Below, piece by piece: positions 1 to 10,760 of a DNA stretch of 64,000 nucleotides. The notes below the pieces were generated by a model, which was given only the letters and a program-made list of their open reading frames with translations, did not search any database and was not told the DNA's origin. Source of the stretch: Cryptomeria japonica (taxonomy: Eukaryota; Streptophyta; Pinopsida; Cupressales; Cupressaceae); assembly GCF_030272615.1 (NCBI RefSeq), contig NC_081414.1:765870483-765934482 (forward strand), in the 5' to 3' direction. Numbering within the stretch: position 1 is the first letter of the stretch; each line of letters begins with the position of its first letter. A program made the translations under genes and the position numbers.

Positions 1-596
1 TAAGATAATGACATGTATCTTAATCTTATGACTTAAGACATAAAGAAATAAATATCTTATATGTACCTAAAATAAATTGAAGTAGCTAATGTAAATTAAG
101 TAAACGAACTAAATAAAAAATCCTTTTACACTAACACTCCTCCCCTCTTTAAATATAATATCTATTTAAATGCAGCTCTTTTTACTCAATTCTTTTAATT
201 TTTATCATACTTTGGTCACTATAAAAGAAAGCATTGATTAGAGTTGGTAAAGGTGATGTAAGAAACACTCAGTAGTAGGGGCTCGATATTTGTATAGTCC
301 TGTTTTCTATCCCATAATGAAAATGGGAGACCCCTTCCCTATATCCAATGCATTAAAAAACACTGATAATGCTGATTTTAATATTTAAACATCCTTACAT
401 TATGGATAACAAAGATTTATTAGGGTTACATACCCAGAAATTATCATCACACTACAAAGGATTACGGTGGGCGGACATAATAATTTTTATAGTCACAATG
501 TAATGGAGAGAGAAAAGAGAGAAGGTTTTAGAGAGACAGGTTAACAGGTTGGGGAACATTGCAGTTGCTGTTCCTCTTCGCCAGAATTCTCATCGA
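1..596. other. AT-rich flank, no gene recognised
   Basis: This is the 3' flank of the ANK1 pseudogene (minus strand). A short stretch at about 540-596 still resembles the C-terminal tail coding region of the ANK2 copy (the reverse complement of bases ending in a PxxV-stop like context) but is out of frame. The rest is AT-rich and I see no coding, RNA or repeat signal in it. Confidence 0.5.
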
Positions 597-976
597 CTAA
601 CTTATTGGAACGATTGCATTATGGGAAGCTTCATCAACGTTCCCTTGGTTTGCAATATCAACGTCCCCTTCTATTGCATCATGGGAAGCGTCATCAAGTT
701 TACGGATAATGCTGAGAATCCCGCAATGTTCTGCTTTCTCCCATAAAGCTTCAACAATATCATCAAGTCCGGGAGGTACACCGCACAAGCGATGGAATCT
801 AGCTCGCCCCACTGCAAACATTGCCGATTGATGGATAAATGCTACAGTGCCGCAGAGAGTAATTAATAGAAGATTTCCCAAAATCACCCAAGCCAGAATC
901 GTTTCTCTACGTGCCAATGTCGTGTACACTGTAGCCATAAAACCACAAGAGTTGAATCCAAAGCTGAGACAGGTCA

Positions 977-1431
977 CGATCAGAAATAAGTAGAGAATTA
1001 AATATTTTAATATTTAATTAATTTTTGTTTTCATATAAATGTAATAACCTTTTAATACTGGATTGTCTTTTGATTTTCGATGTAGACATAAATGTGGTGG
1101 CTGTTCAGCTTCTTTAAAAGCTTATAAATAAGTCCAATTCGAATCCAATTGAAACGAGTTGGAGAGTTATGGAGTTACAAAGTTATAGGCATACGCTCCT
1201 TCACAAGATTGCCTAAATTGTACAGGCTCAGGCAAACAACTCTCTTTTACAGAGTTTGGCCAAATGGGATAAATTCAAGGACACACAACTCTCTTTCACA
1301 GAGTTTGTCAAAAATTGTATGGTTCTTACAAATTTTCAATAAAATGATATTTTATATGATTTGCTATGTATTTACAATACCAAAAATTCTACTTTGAGTA
1401 TTGTCCTCTGAATTGACAAAATAATTGAGAT
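977..1431. mobile_element. 455-bp insertion in ANK1 PGG exon with 7-bp flanking repeat
   Basis: The ANK1 coding sequence stops matching ANK2 after the LLT codons and resumes at TCLSFGF. The two ends are flanked by a 7-bp direct repeat CAGGTCA (970-976 and 1432-1438), as expected of a target-site duplication. There is no GT...AG at the ends, so an intron does not explain it. The insert contains a repeated motif CAACTCTCTTT(T/C)ACAGAG at about 1237 and 1289. No terminal inverted repeats, LTRs or coding capacity are seen, so the class (SINE-like or miniature element) is unknown. Confidence 0.6.
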
Positions 1432-2287
1432 CAGGTCAATAGACTGCTGATGGTCATGAACAACATCTTGTCCTCTGTGGTAAATTCTGAAGTCATCTGC
1501 CACATTATACAAACGAAGAGACATAGAAAGAAAGCTATGCAGTCGAAAATAATAAAGAGCTTAAACATAGCGAATTTTATGAGAACAGGGCTCCCTAGAA
1601 ACTTCCCATCATCAACATCGTCGTGGAAACCACCTGGAACCGTGAACACGTAAAACTCATGGTGGCCAACAATGCCGCCACCACAAGTTCTGAATTGCGT
1701 CTTTCATCGAAGGACTTGTTAACCATTTCCCTGGCTCTCTTGTGCTTTTCTTCGCTCACCTCTGGCGCACGGTACATGAATGGCTTGGGATTGGTTTTAT
1801 AATCTGTGAGCTTTTTTATAATCCTGAAAGATTCGTGGTAATCTGTGACTTCTCTTGCTACATCCATTGGTGTTTTGCCCTCACTATTGAGGGCATGCTT
1901 GTTCACTCCAGGCACCTTCAGTAGCATATCCACAATCTTCGCCCAGCAACAATCAAAGCAAAAAGGAAAATTTAGGATAAAAACCACACCTAAATTAATT
2001 TTTTAATTATAATTAAAAAGTGTAATTGGGTCAGTTGTTATCTACATGTCATGTATAACTTGAAAGCTTGTCCTTCTCGGAACTGAATAAAGGAAATACC
2101 AGCACTGACTCACTCTCGATCTACTTTACAAAGAAACTTATTGCCCATCTACTCATTAAAATTTAATCAGTTATTTTTACCTACGTTTTTCAATATTAAA
2201 TATTCTATTATGAAATCGCCTGGTTTAATATTAAGGGAAGAGCACCGGTAGCATTCATAGCTAACTTGATTCTAAACGGTTATTGGT

Positions 2288-2520
2288 ACAAAACAAAATT
2301 ATTAATGATGTTTACACTATAACGACTATTGAAAGGTCACTATGACAATAAGATGGTGGTTATTAGAACTATGACGGCTATTGATACTCTTCCCCTAGCT
2401 TGTACCAAAACAAAATTATTAATGATGTTTACACTATAACGACTATTGAAAGGTCACTATGACAATAAGATGGTGGTTATTAGAACTATGACGGCTATTG
2501 ATACTCTTCCCCTAGCTTTC
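2288..2520. repeat. 117-bp tandem duplication in ANK1 intron
   Basis: Two adjacent copies with a period of 117 bp (for example AAACAAAATT at 2291 and again at 2408) are essentially identical over about 110 bp. They lie in the intron between ANK1 exons 2 and 3. The near-perfect identity implies a recent local duplication. Confidence 0.9.
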
Positions 2521-3305
2521 TAATTTAAAACGCAAAACAAAGAACTTACGGGTTCATTTTTGTTCCTTGCTGCAATGTGTAAAGGCGTGTCTCCTTGAAC
2601 AATCGGCTGGATGTTAGGCTGGTCCTTGGGCTCCGACAACTCTACCCTTTTAAAAAAGAAATAAACAGCAACTTTCATGTTTGTATCAGGATTACCTTCA
2701 TTAGTAGGTCGCTTTGTCCAAGGGACATCAGCACATTGGTTGATAAGCTCTTTGAGAATTCCACTGTTTGAGATAACTGCACTTTTTTAACTAAAAATTC
2801 AACAATTTTGACTCGATTCAGCTTGACAGCACGATGCAGAACTTTTTTATCTATGGATACCTTTTTCACGGCCAACGGGTCATGATCTATTAAATTCTTT
2901 AAAACATCCAGGAATCCAAACTTCACTGCTACACATAGCGGAGTTTCTCCCTTATTATTTGCCAAGCTTAAGTCAGCCTTACCGTCTAACAACAGTGTCA
3001 CTAGATCCACGCGATATTTCCAGACAGCTAATTGCAAAGCCGTGTCGCCTTGATTGTCCTTTTCGTTGATAAATTCTGGCTTTTCAAATGTTTTTACCAA
3101 CTCTAAATTCATGAATCAAATAGTTTAGAGTGGAAAACAACTAACGAATAGATTTATTCAAAAATAAAAGTGTGAAAAGAGAATAACCTCGGTCAGCTAA
3201 TTTTTTCGGATCGAAAACTCTGAGTTTCAGCAGCATTTTGGCATGGGTTATATCGCCACTTTCACAAGCTTCAAAGTAGGCCATTTCAATAGATGCATTC
3301 TCCAT

Positions 3306-4569
3306 ATTGAAAAGCCTTTCGTCACGTTACCTTAGCCACTGGGTGATTGCATGCACAAGAGATTAGAGCTACCTTAGCCACTGGGCGTGCTGTTTTCCTT
3401 TGCCTCTCCTCGATTAATTTTAAAGGTGCTTTCATTAACAACCCAAAACGGTGGCATTAAAATTCATATTGAATGATTTGACCAGGTATATGGTTTAGCT
3501 TGTTTACACGCCTGCAACTATTGTAAATGAGTCCCCAACTAACGTATATTCTGGTACTGTCACACCATTGTTGGTTAGATACATGTCTCTGAGTTTTAAT
3601 TAATTGAAACATGTTAGCAGCTATAGGGCTCTCGTCATTTATGTTAATTCATCTTCAATGGAATGCTGCAGCTCTCCAACCGATGGAGAATGAGTAGCTC
3701 AGGGTGCATCGACCATGGGCTACTCGTGGTATAACTGATTTTGACATAAAACAATCACATTGGTGAATGTCTTATTAGAAATTTTTTTGGACCCCACATA
3801 TTAAGACACTAGCAATCAAACCCTAATGTCATACATTAATAACTATATATGATATGTAACCTATATCATAGGTTTTTTTATGTAAGAATATATCTTACCA
3901 AGAATATTTTTAAATGAGCGCTCTCTATATCTATATTCTTACCAATATAAGATATAAAATATGCACTTCTTTCAAGATGGAAATGGAAAGAATGTTTAAG
4001 ATAGTTTTAATAATTAAAAATTATCGACATCAATCATTATATCTAATAAATATCTAGCTACATCATTAAATGTTGTCTCTTGTTTTTATGTCGTTAGAGT
4101 TTAATAATTGTTTAGCAACTTTTATCATATTAATCATGGTTGGGATAAGGTCTTTTGAATAGAGTAACAAAATTTATAAGATTCTTAAAATTATAAATTT
4201 GTTTGATCAATATTTCACATGTTTGTAAAAAATATATTAAATTTACCAAACCTTTATTAATTATATATGTATATTTAAAAGCTTGACAAATTAAAAAACA
4301 TTAAACATAACATATTATTATTACAATGTTCTAAAGTTAAATTAATGACAAGAAATAAAAATTTATTAAAATTAATTTAATTTTTGAATCTAAAAAGACA
4401 AAAGAAAAATATGTTCACTAAATAAATTAGAATAATAAATACTTTATTTAAAAAAAGAAACATTTATTAAATCAAAACCTTCACCTTAACGTCAAGAAAA
4501 CCTCAAATCCTTTTTTTTTCAATATATATTTCTTTTTTAACAATATATTTCACTTATTACATTTCAAAA
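3306..4569. other. ANK1 5' flank and AT-rich spacer, no gene seen
   Basis: The first ~100 bp (AAAAGCCTTTC...) matches the sequence just upstream of the ANK2 start, so the duplicated promoter-proximal region is retained. From about 3750 the sequence becomes very AT-rich with short homopolymers. I see no reading frame, repeat array or RNA gene here. Confidence 0.5.
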
Positions 4570-6387
4570 ATGGAGAGCAAGAGCAGTAAATGAGGGGTTA
4601 GGGTTTCAAAAGATGGAGATGTTGTAGGCGAAGATGACAACTCGGATGATGGAGGACTTGCTTTAGATCTTCATTGTGGAAGGGTTGCTATCATCTCTGC
4701 ATCGCCTAGTGTGGAGGGTGAGGTTTTTCTGGTCTTCGTTGGTTGGGAGGCTCTTGGTTTGTGCCCCTATTCTTTTTGGGGGGTTTTGGTCTTTCTCTTT
4801 CTATTTCTTCTCTTTGGTGATTCTCCTTGGTAGATGGAAAATTTTTTGTCCTTTGGGTTCTAAGGTTCTTGCCTATATCGTGCTTTATTCTAGTTTGTGG
4901 TTGAGCAAGTTCTTTGTCATTTACCTCATTTTGGATTGTTTTCAGGTTACTCGGCTTGGTAGGTCTTCTATTTTCTCTATCTTCTTAGTTGGGAAGATGG
5001 GTATGTTGTCCCTTACTCGATCTTTTGCTAGGTGTGCATTTGACATCCCCTATTCCTTTCTGGGCTATGTCTTTGGTTGTGGATGGTGATTGGGGCTCTC
5101 ATTTTCTATGTTGTGGTGTAGATTTCTTATTACAAGGTATTATCTTTGTTCCCCTACTCCTTGCTGATTTGGCAATATTTCTACTTCGAGATAGGGTCAA
5201 TTTGTTTGTAGTTGGCTATCCCTTGTTTTTTGGTGCTTTGATATCGACATCACTAGTGCTATCTTTTGCCTTCACCTTATTGGTTTCTTTTATTGGTTAG
5301 GTCTGGAGGTATCTTGTGCATCGGGTCTCTTCTATGCAAAATTTATGGATTTGGGATCTAGGAAGGTCCTTTCTATTTTGACCTAAGGTGATATGATGGA
5401 GGGCACGAGCTTGGGCTTTTTTTGTCCCTTCCCTTATTCCCTTTTGATGGTTCATGTATGATGTCTTACGTGGCTCTATCTTGTGAAGAAGTAGCTAGCA
5501 TCTCTACTTTTTTATAGTCAAAATATGGCCAACATGTCTTCTCACAACTTTAATTGGGGATTTTTTTATTTTTGGCTACTCATGTTCTTTTGTTTTCTAG
5601 TGTGTTTCCTGCTATTGAAGGCCCTATGAAGGTGGATTTAGCAGTAGTCTTTTTCCTTGTTGCTTCCATGGTTGGATTTAGGGATTCTTCTAAGTTCTTT
5701 GTTGTTGTTACTCATATTGAGGTGGTTTGCAACAACAAGGGCTTCTATTCTCTTTTATCCTTGCATGGTGGTCTTATTGAGGTCGACTCTATAAATTTCC
5801 TCTTTTAGGAAATTTGTTCAATTGATAGTGGGCTTAGATATGTGGACCTAGATGTTGTGTTTGCAGGGGATCCTTCTTAGATGTTTCTGGACTCCTTGTT
5901 GCCTCTTTCTATTTCTATGAACCTTGCCGTTCATAGTGGTTCTACTTGTAAAAGGTTTAAGAGATCCTTACAAAACCTCTTGGTCATTTTTTTCTAGTTC
6001 ATTCTTTTAGTGCACTTCCTATAATGTAAAATATTTTAAAATTATAAGGTTTAGGGTTCCTTTCAAAACATGGTGTTCTTGTTTCCCTATCGTTGGCTTT
6101 GTTTCTTTCCAACCCAAGGCAATTCAAGTCATAGGTTTTAGGGTCCTATGAAACGCCTGCAAATTATGTTCAAGTTGACGTAATTGTCTCTCATTGAATT
6201 GCTTCTTTGGTCAAAATATTCTTGTCTTTAAAAAAGTGTCCTTTTTAATTTTTGGTCATTTCACTTCTTGTGAGATCCCTATCTTCCACCTGTTGGCTAT
6301 TATGTAAGGGTTTTGGCCCTTTACTAGAATTATCAAATCATTCATTTCCTTTGCTTGTGGTATGCTTGGACCCTTTTCTTATCTTGT
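4570..6387. other. T-rich stretch of unknown origin
   Basis: The plus strand is strongly T-rich and gives several open stretches of hydrophobic peptide (for example 4676-5089 and 5554-5808). None has a motif I recognise and the hydrophobicity follows from base composition. It may be a decayed mobile element. A block TTTGCTTGTGGTATGCTT at about 6350 recurs at about 6880 in the ANK3 intron, which helps mark the left edge of the ANK3 duplication at about 6388. Confidence 0.35.
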
Positions 6388-7461
6388 TGAATTTTTAGTG
6401 GAAGGGAAGCAGTGGAATTCTCCTAGAGCTTATCAACCAACCTATTGAAGGCTCTCACACAAAGCTTTCTGGTATTGGAGTCTCTTTCACAAAGCCAACT
6501 AATGATGAGGAAATTGTTAACAGCTCGCCAATTGTTGTTGGAGACCCGTCTTTACATATTGCAGCAAAGAACAAAAATGAGCCCATAAGTTTTTCATTTT
6601 TGGGGATTTATATTAGGAAGCTAATATTATAGAAGACTAGTTCATGATAGAATTTTTACTATTAGAAGATTTTTTTTTTCTTAATTCTTTTTTTATTTTT
6701 TTTATTTTAAAGAAGTTATTTATATGAAAATTATTATTCTAATCTTAATAGAAAAGAAAGGTGGAATTTAAGTTTAATTATACACCTTCTATTTAATCTG
6801 TTCTAACCTAATCTTCACTTTTTTCCTCCTTTAATTGGTTTCCTCTAGCTTATCTCCCTTCCTCCTCCTTTTCATTTCCTTTGCTTGTGGTATGCTTCCC
6901 CTTTGCTTATCTTGTAAGCCACAACTAATCATTAGTGAACCAAATCACTAAATAGGGTGGAGTAGTAAATGGGTGGTGCCAATTTTAATTTTTAGCTGAT
7001 TCGTGAAATTTTTTATCGTAGTATCAAATTCTAATAAGTAGAGAAATGAAAGTAGTATTTTTGAGTGCTTGACATTCAACTCAAGAGGGTGTTGAAAAAT
7101 AAGTCATACGTAAGTCAGAGATGAACTAGTCACCAAATAGGTTGGTAGTATAGTAGTAGAACATTTTAATCCTATGTTTGACTTCCAATTGATCTATGAA
7201 AAAGCTTAAATTTTTTTTTTAAGTATTATTAATAATCATTTGACCAAAGGTTGATTAGTCCTCATTTTGATTATCTTTGAAATAACAACCCATTTTTTTC
7301 TTTGTAAAAATGTTTGACCTTGTCAAAAACCTTTTTCTGTTTGGTTGTTGCTTATTTTTCTTGGTTCTGATTGTTGTTGGGTGTAGATAGTGGATTTTTT
7401 TGTAGAAGGTGCCTGAGCTGAACATACATGCCCTCAATAGTGAGGGAAAAATGCCGCTGGA

Positions 7462-7922
7462 TGATCAGAAGCAAAGTTGAAATATTGAAAACAAAATATT
7501 TTCATATTTTTTTCTAGTCTTTCTATGTGTTAGTAATTGGTGTTTTTGAAGGCCTTCGGGGCATTTTCAGCCCTTGAAACTTTGGCCTGTCCTTTAGAAC
7601 GTTGGCGTAGGAAATTTCTTTTAGACTTCGCCTCCAACTCTTGGAGACCTTTCCAACAAGTTAAACAGCTCATGATTTCGAGTCTGGAGTAGAAAGTTAT
7701 GTCTAGTTGAAGTTAGGACAAAATTTAATATAGTTTTTTTAAAAATTTCGTAGTATTGGATTTATTATGTAAATAAACAAATATGGCTCTTGGGTTTTCA
7801 TTCTCAAGGGGTTCTGGTGACCCTTGGAATCTCATGAACTGATATATGTTGGATTTTCAAATTGAATAGATTACTTTTTCGCTTGCTTCAATTCTGTGTT
7901 TACCTTGTTCATGTTCTCACCT
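7462..7922 (+). repeat. Gypsy-1 5' LTR, truncated at its 3' end
   Basis: Begins TGATCAGAAGC and matches the 3' LTR closely up to about 7913. It then lacks about 25 bp (present at about 9357-9381), matches a final TTCTCACCT, and passes directly into integrase coding sequence. The lost end and the missing primer-binding site show the internal deletion started inside the LTR. Confidence 0.85.
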
Positions 7923-8758
7923 TGTGTGCAAAGATTTTCTTTGAACACATTTGGGTTCATTTTGGTTTGTTGAATACCATTATTTCAGATAGGGACAACA
8001 ACTTTCTTAGTAAGTTTTGTTCTACATTATGGGAAAAGATGGACACAAAATTAACAAAGTCTACTGCTTTCCATCCTCAAACAGATGGCCAAATAGAGGT
8101 AGTGATTCGAATGATCATTCACATCCTACGTATGTATCACTCAAAACATCCTCGCACATGGGATGAAAGTCTTCCATATGTTCAGCATAGCTACAATAGG
8201 GCAATTCACAGTTTGACTGGTCATAGCCCATTCAAGGTTTGTCTTGGTTATCAACCACTTGCACCCATGGATGTTGCCATACCACTTATTCAACCTGATC
8301 TGGTTCCACATATTGGTAAGGAGGAAGATAAGGCAACCCAGTTTATTGATAGAATTCATCATCTGCAACAACAAGTTCATGAAATCTTGGAACATAACAA
8401 TAAGAAATATAAGGACAGACATGATTAGCACCATACTCCTCATATTTTGCAAGTTGGGGACAAGGTGTGGTTGCATATCCAGAAGGAACAATTGCAGGGT
8501 GCCAATAGGAAGCTTTGTCCTCTGCGTTATAGACCATACACAATCATCAAACAAGTTGGTGATAATGCTTTTGAGCTTAACTTACCCCCATTTCTGGGTC
8601 TTCATCTAGTCTTCAATGTGGAACTCTTGAAGCCATATTTTCCTCCACTATTAGATGTTGCGGAAACAATTTCCACTACTGAATTGAATCCAGATGCAGC
8701 TTCTCCATTCCAATATGATCAGATTGTGGACACCATGGTGAAAACACTCAAACAATAG
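7923..8758 (+). pseudogene. Gypsy-1 integrase C-terminal half
   Basis: The remnant encodes the end of a Ty3/Gypsy integrase, which inserts element cDNA into chromosomes. Visible are the second catalytic Asp region (IISDRDNNFLS), the HPQTDGQIE region holding the catalytic Glu, and the PFKVCLGYQP / QVGDKVWL / VFNVELLKPYF C-terminal blocks typical of chromovirus-type Gypsy pol. There is a stop at 8426-8428 between the catalytic core and the C-terminal block, after which the frame shifts to 8447-8758. The first catalytic Asp and the zinc-binding N-terminus are missing. Confidence 0.85.
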
Positions 8759-8904
8759 TAGATCAATCTGTACAAAGCAGTTCGAGCAAGGCAGATTGCT
8801 CAACAAGGAAAGTGGTTTACCAGGGAGCAGCTCCAGCTCCGTTTTCCTCATCTCATTCAGAGTGTTGATGCAATGGGGCCCATTGCTTTTCAAGGGGGAA
8901 GTAA

Positions 8905-9423
8905 TGATCAGAAGCAAAGTTGAAATATTGAAAAAAAATATTTTCATATTTTTTTCTAGTGTCTCTATGTGTCAGTAATTGGCATTTCTGAAGGCCTTCG
9001 GGGCATTTTCAGCCCTTGAAACTTTGGCCTTTCCCTTAGAACATTGTCGTAGGCAAGTTCTTTTAGGACTTCACCTCCAACTCTTGGAGACCTTTCCAAC
9101 GAGTTAAATGGCTCACGATTTCGAGTCCAGGGTAGAAAGTTATGTCTAGTTAAAGTTAGGACAAAATTTCTTATAGTTTTTTTGAAAATTTCATAGTTTT
9201 GGATTTTATTATGTAAATAAACAAATATGACTCTTGGGTTTCGATTCTCAAGGGGTTTTGGTGACCCTTTGAATCTCATGAACTGATATATGTTGGATTT
9301 TCGAATTGAATAGATTACTTTTTGGCTTGCTTCAATTTTGTGTCAACCTTGTTCATGTAAACAAAGCCACAATACCACAGGTTCTCACCTAGGTGTTGTC
9401 ATCCGAATTCATAATTCGAATCA
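8905..9423 (+). repeat. Gypsy-1 3' LTR
   Basis: 519 bp, starts TGATCAGAAGC after the GGGGGAAG polypurine tract and ends GAATCA before the CTGGA target duplication. By eye it differs from the 5' LTR at perhaps one position in 15-20 over the shared part, so the insertion is not recent. Confidence 0.88.
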
Positions 9424-10049
9424 CTGGATGTTGCAAGAGAAGTCATAGAGTACCTCGAATCTTTCAGAATTATAAAAAGGCTCACAAATTATCCACACAA
9501 TTTCACACCATTCATGTACTGTGCGCCAGAGGTGAAGCAAGAAAAGCTTAAGAGAGCCATGGAAAGGTAAACAAATCATTCGAAGAGAGACGGAATGCAG
9601 AACTGGTGGTGGTAACATTGTTGAAGCCATATGGGAACAAGCAGAACGTCGTAGGATTCTCAACATTATCCGTAAAATTGATGATGATGAGATAGAAGGG
9701 GATGCTGGTGAAGCTTCCAAGAAAGCAGGCGAAGATGAACATGAACATGGCTACAGCTACTCCTGCTCTTCATCCCCGTACCTCCGCAACGTTCCCCAAT
9801 CTGTTTAGCTCTCACTCTACAACCTCAAAATGGCATGTAGGTGTAGGTTTGTATTTTACTAGCATATTATTGTACTGGTCTATATGGCTTTGTTTAGTTC
9901 ATGGTATATCTATATAGTATTGTAGGTCTTATGGCGCTATTATATTTTCATGGTATTATGTATAATATTATTGTTTTATTGAAATATATAGATATATATA
10001 TTTTGTATGTATTTGTGATTTAAATGATTTAAACATTTTTAAAGGTTTG

Positions 10050-10760
10050 AATGATAAGGTTTGAGGTTATTCATAATGAGAATTATCATCTAAATATGAG
10101 GAATACGAAATTTGAAATTGTTTTTATTATTAATAGTGATCAAAATATCTTTTATTTTCCATCGATTTATACATTTAAAGCTTCTAATATTTTGTACAAG
10201 ACAAAGTACAAACCATTACGAACACGTGTACATTTTATGCCCTCTCCATATTTCTTAATTGAGGCAATAATATTTTTACATGGAATTTGGATGATGATAC
10301 ATGTATGCAATTGTCAAAAGAGTTTATTGATAATCATAAAAGAAGATATGTTTTTAAACTTAAAAAGTCATTACATGTAGATTAAAGTACTCACTAACGA
10401 AATAGTACATGAAGTTTGATTCTTTCATGGTAAGCCAAAATTTTACAAGAGTGTGTATGACCATTTTGTTAACTTCAAAAGTTTGAAAAAAATGTTTATT
10501 TATTGTTTTGGTGGTGTATGTTGACAATATGTTCATAGCAAACAAAATCACGGATGAGATCAAGTTACAAGATCAATTGGCGAGGACATTTCATAGAAAG
10601 GATCTAGAAGTAGAAAAATAAATTTTGAGGATGAAAATCTATAAAGATAAAAAATCTGGTAAGATTAGGTCATCACAATAGAAATATGTGAAGAAGATTT
10701 TTATAATATTCAATATGAATAATATTAAATTAATAAATATGTCTTTGGCACATTGCAATC
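10050..10760 (+). pseudogene. Copia remnant A: decayed reverse-transcriptase fragment
   Basis: Broken frames resemble the middle of Ty1/Copia reverse transcriptase in order: IIFLHG, FKLKKSL, KFDSFMVSQNFTR, VVYVDNMFIA (catalytic YVDD reads YVDN), LARTFHRKDL and KYVKKI. Stops and frame changes separate them. It starts about 250 bp beyond the ANK3 stop codon. The same remnant follows ANK2 on the minus strand, with the same YVDN change, so it was already dead when the block duplicated. Match to the other copy ends near 10758. Confidence 0.75.

Larger units (their letters stand above)
597..3305 (-). pseudogene. ANK1: ankyrin-repeat/PGG-domain membrane protein pseudogene
   Basis: Plant ankyrin-PGG proteins (ACD6/ITN1-like family) have N-terminal ankyrin repeats and a C-terminal PGG domain with about four membrane segments; the family acts in defence and stress signalling at membranes. 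Exon 1 is 3188-3305 (MENASIE start, donor GTTATT), exon 2 about 2550-3100 with four ankyrin repeats (GDTALQLAVW, GETPLCVAVKFGF) and a donor GTAAG at 2545-2549, exon 3 starts at 1936 (ALNSEGKTPMDVAREV) and leads into FTVPGG and hydrophobic helices. It is broken in at least three places. There is a frame change near 2790 before the KELINQCADVPW stretch. Relative to ANK2, 4 bp are missing near 1650, just before VFTVPGG. A 455-bp insertion sits at 977-1431. Exon 1 also lacks about 50 bp that ANK2 has. Same orientation as ANK2. Pseudogene status is seen directly; a function for the parent gene is family knowledge. Confidence 0.85.
7462..9423 (+). mobile_element. Gypsy-1: internally deleted Ty3/Gypsy LTR element
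   Basis: A 1962-bp element bounded by TG...CA LTR ends and by the 5-bp target duplication CTGGA (7457-7461 and 9424-9428), which lies in the LDVAR codons of ANK3. Its interior keeps only the C-terminal half of integrase. Primer-binding site, gag, protease, reverse transcriptase, RNase H and the integrase N-terminus are absent. A polypurine tract (CAAGGGGGAAG, about 8891-8901) precedes the 3' LTR. It cannot move on its own. The element class follows from the integrase type and domain content. Confidence 0.9.
6388..9808 (+). pseudogene. ANK3: ankyrin/PGG pseudogene split by Gypsy-1
   Basis: Only the 3' half of the ankyrin-PGG gene is present. The end of exon 2 (6388-6584) reads ELINQPIEG ... 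GDPSLHIAAKNKNEP. The splice donor that is GTAAG in ANK1 and ANK2 is ATAAG here (6585). Exon 3 starts after AG at 7386, has an extra T in its first codons, and reads NIHALNSEGKMPLD up to 7461, where Gypsy-1 is inserted. It resumes at 9424 with LDVAREVIEYLESFRIIK and FMYCAPEV, then has a stop after RAMER. The PGG domain and membrane helices are deleted, and the frame picks up at NIVEAIWEQAERR to the LRNVPQSV end at 9808. The 3' untranslated region matches ANK2's. This copy and ANK2 form an inverted duplication. Confidence 0.85.

Noticed and set aside
977-1431. Intron in the ANK1 PGG exon
   Set aside because: ANK2 has no intron there, the ends lack GT...AG, and a 7-bp direct repeat flanks the segment, so an insertion explains it better.
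4676-5300. Hydrophobic open frames that look like membrane proteins
   Set aside because: The plus strand is T-rich, which by itself yields Phe/Leu/Val-rich peptides. No conserved motif, start context or family match was seen.
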